Positions 5,587-5,689 of a DNA stretch of 5,689 bases are shown here, in pieces. Position numbers and translations under genes: made by a program. This DNA comes from Ruminococcaceae bacterium UBA3451 (GTDB lineage: Bacteria; Bacillota; Clostridia; Oscillospirales; Acutalibacteraceae), in contig DFRY01000045.1 in NCBI GenBank assembly GCA_002378845.1, positions 5,820 through 11,508 on the forward strand. Reading direction: 5' to 3'. Below the pieces are notes generated by a model that worked only from the letters and a program-made list of their open reading frames with translations, ran no database searches and had not been told where the DNA came from. Numbering within the stretch: the stretch's first letter is position 1; the number at the start of each line of letters is the position of its first letter.

Positions 5587-5689
5587 AAAAACATTAGGTT
5601 TTCTTAAATATCACTATAAAACGCTCCAGATGTTGGTGCGTTTTTTATCATTTTTCCGATAATCAAAACAGATTCAACCTAATGTTTTT
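5587..5689. repeat. 103-base segment bounded by 14-bp inverted repeats, running to the window edge
   Basis: AAAAACATTAGGTT at 5587-5600 is repeated as its exact complement at 5676-5689, with 75 bases between. Inside lies a separate terminator-like hairpin (5618-5644). No open reading frame of note is present. Possible explanations are a small non-autonomous insertion element, a pair of operator sites, or a long weak RNA hairpin. The right arm reaches the last base, so the outer limit and any target duplication cannot be seen. Confidence 0.55.
5618..5646. terminator. Terminator-like hairpin upstream of the transporter operon
   Basis: AAAACGC (5618-5624) pairs with GCGTTTT (5638-5644); after one T/T mismatch a further CCA/TGG pairs around a GATGT loop. 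On the plus strand the stem is followed directly by a run of six T (5641-5646). On the minus strand the tail is GCGTTTTATAG. No plus-strand gene leads into it, so it most likely ends transcription of a minus-strand gene to the right of the window. An attenuator in a long leader is the alternative. Confidence 0.6.

Overview
The window looks like a chromosomal carbohydrate-uptake locus from a Gram-positive Firmicute, most likely a gut- or rumen-type Clostridium relative (Clostridia, Oscillospiraceae/Ruminococcaceae-like). The reasons are strong AGGAGG-type ribosome binding sites, TTG and GTG start codons, a lipoprotein binding protein, an ABC transporter with no ATPase beside it, and a GH130 enzyme closely resembling Ruminococcus-type mannoside phosphorylases. 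The taxonomic call is inference from style and protein family, not from a marker gene.

All five genes lie on the minus strand and are read from right to left. From the right edge: a leader/intergenic region (about 5489-5689) with a nested inverted repeat; a first permease (5488-4532, LplB type); a second permease (4519-3584, LplC/YtcP type), 12 bases downstream and probably translationally coupled; a 109-base spacer with a short AAAGG-rich repeat array and a perfect 8-bp hairpin; a solute-binding lipoprotein (3474-1996) with a TTG start; a strong intrinsic terminator (1971-1931); a response regulator of the AraC/YesN type (1861-1094); and a GH130 glycoside phosphorylase (952 to beyond base 1) that leaves the window with only a short C-terminal tail missing.

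The genes fit one job. The lipoprotein captures an oligosaccharide outside the cell and the two permeases form the membrane channel, presumably energised by a shared MsmX-like ATPase encoded elsewhere. The GH130 enzyme would cleave imported beta-mannosides with phosphate in the cytoplasm, giving mannose 1-phosphate. The response regulator would control the locus in answer to a YesM-type histidine kinase, which is not in the window. A beta-mannoside substrate is inferred from GH130 and is not shown by the transporter itself.

I do not see an undescribed system here: the gene content is a recognisable sugar ABC transporter locus. The parts worth a second look are non-coding: the nested inverted repeat upstream of the operon, a palindromic AT-rich motif shared by the two putative control regions, and the repeat plus hairpin in front of the binding-protein gene.
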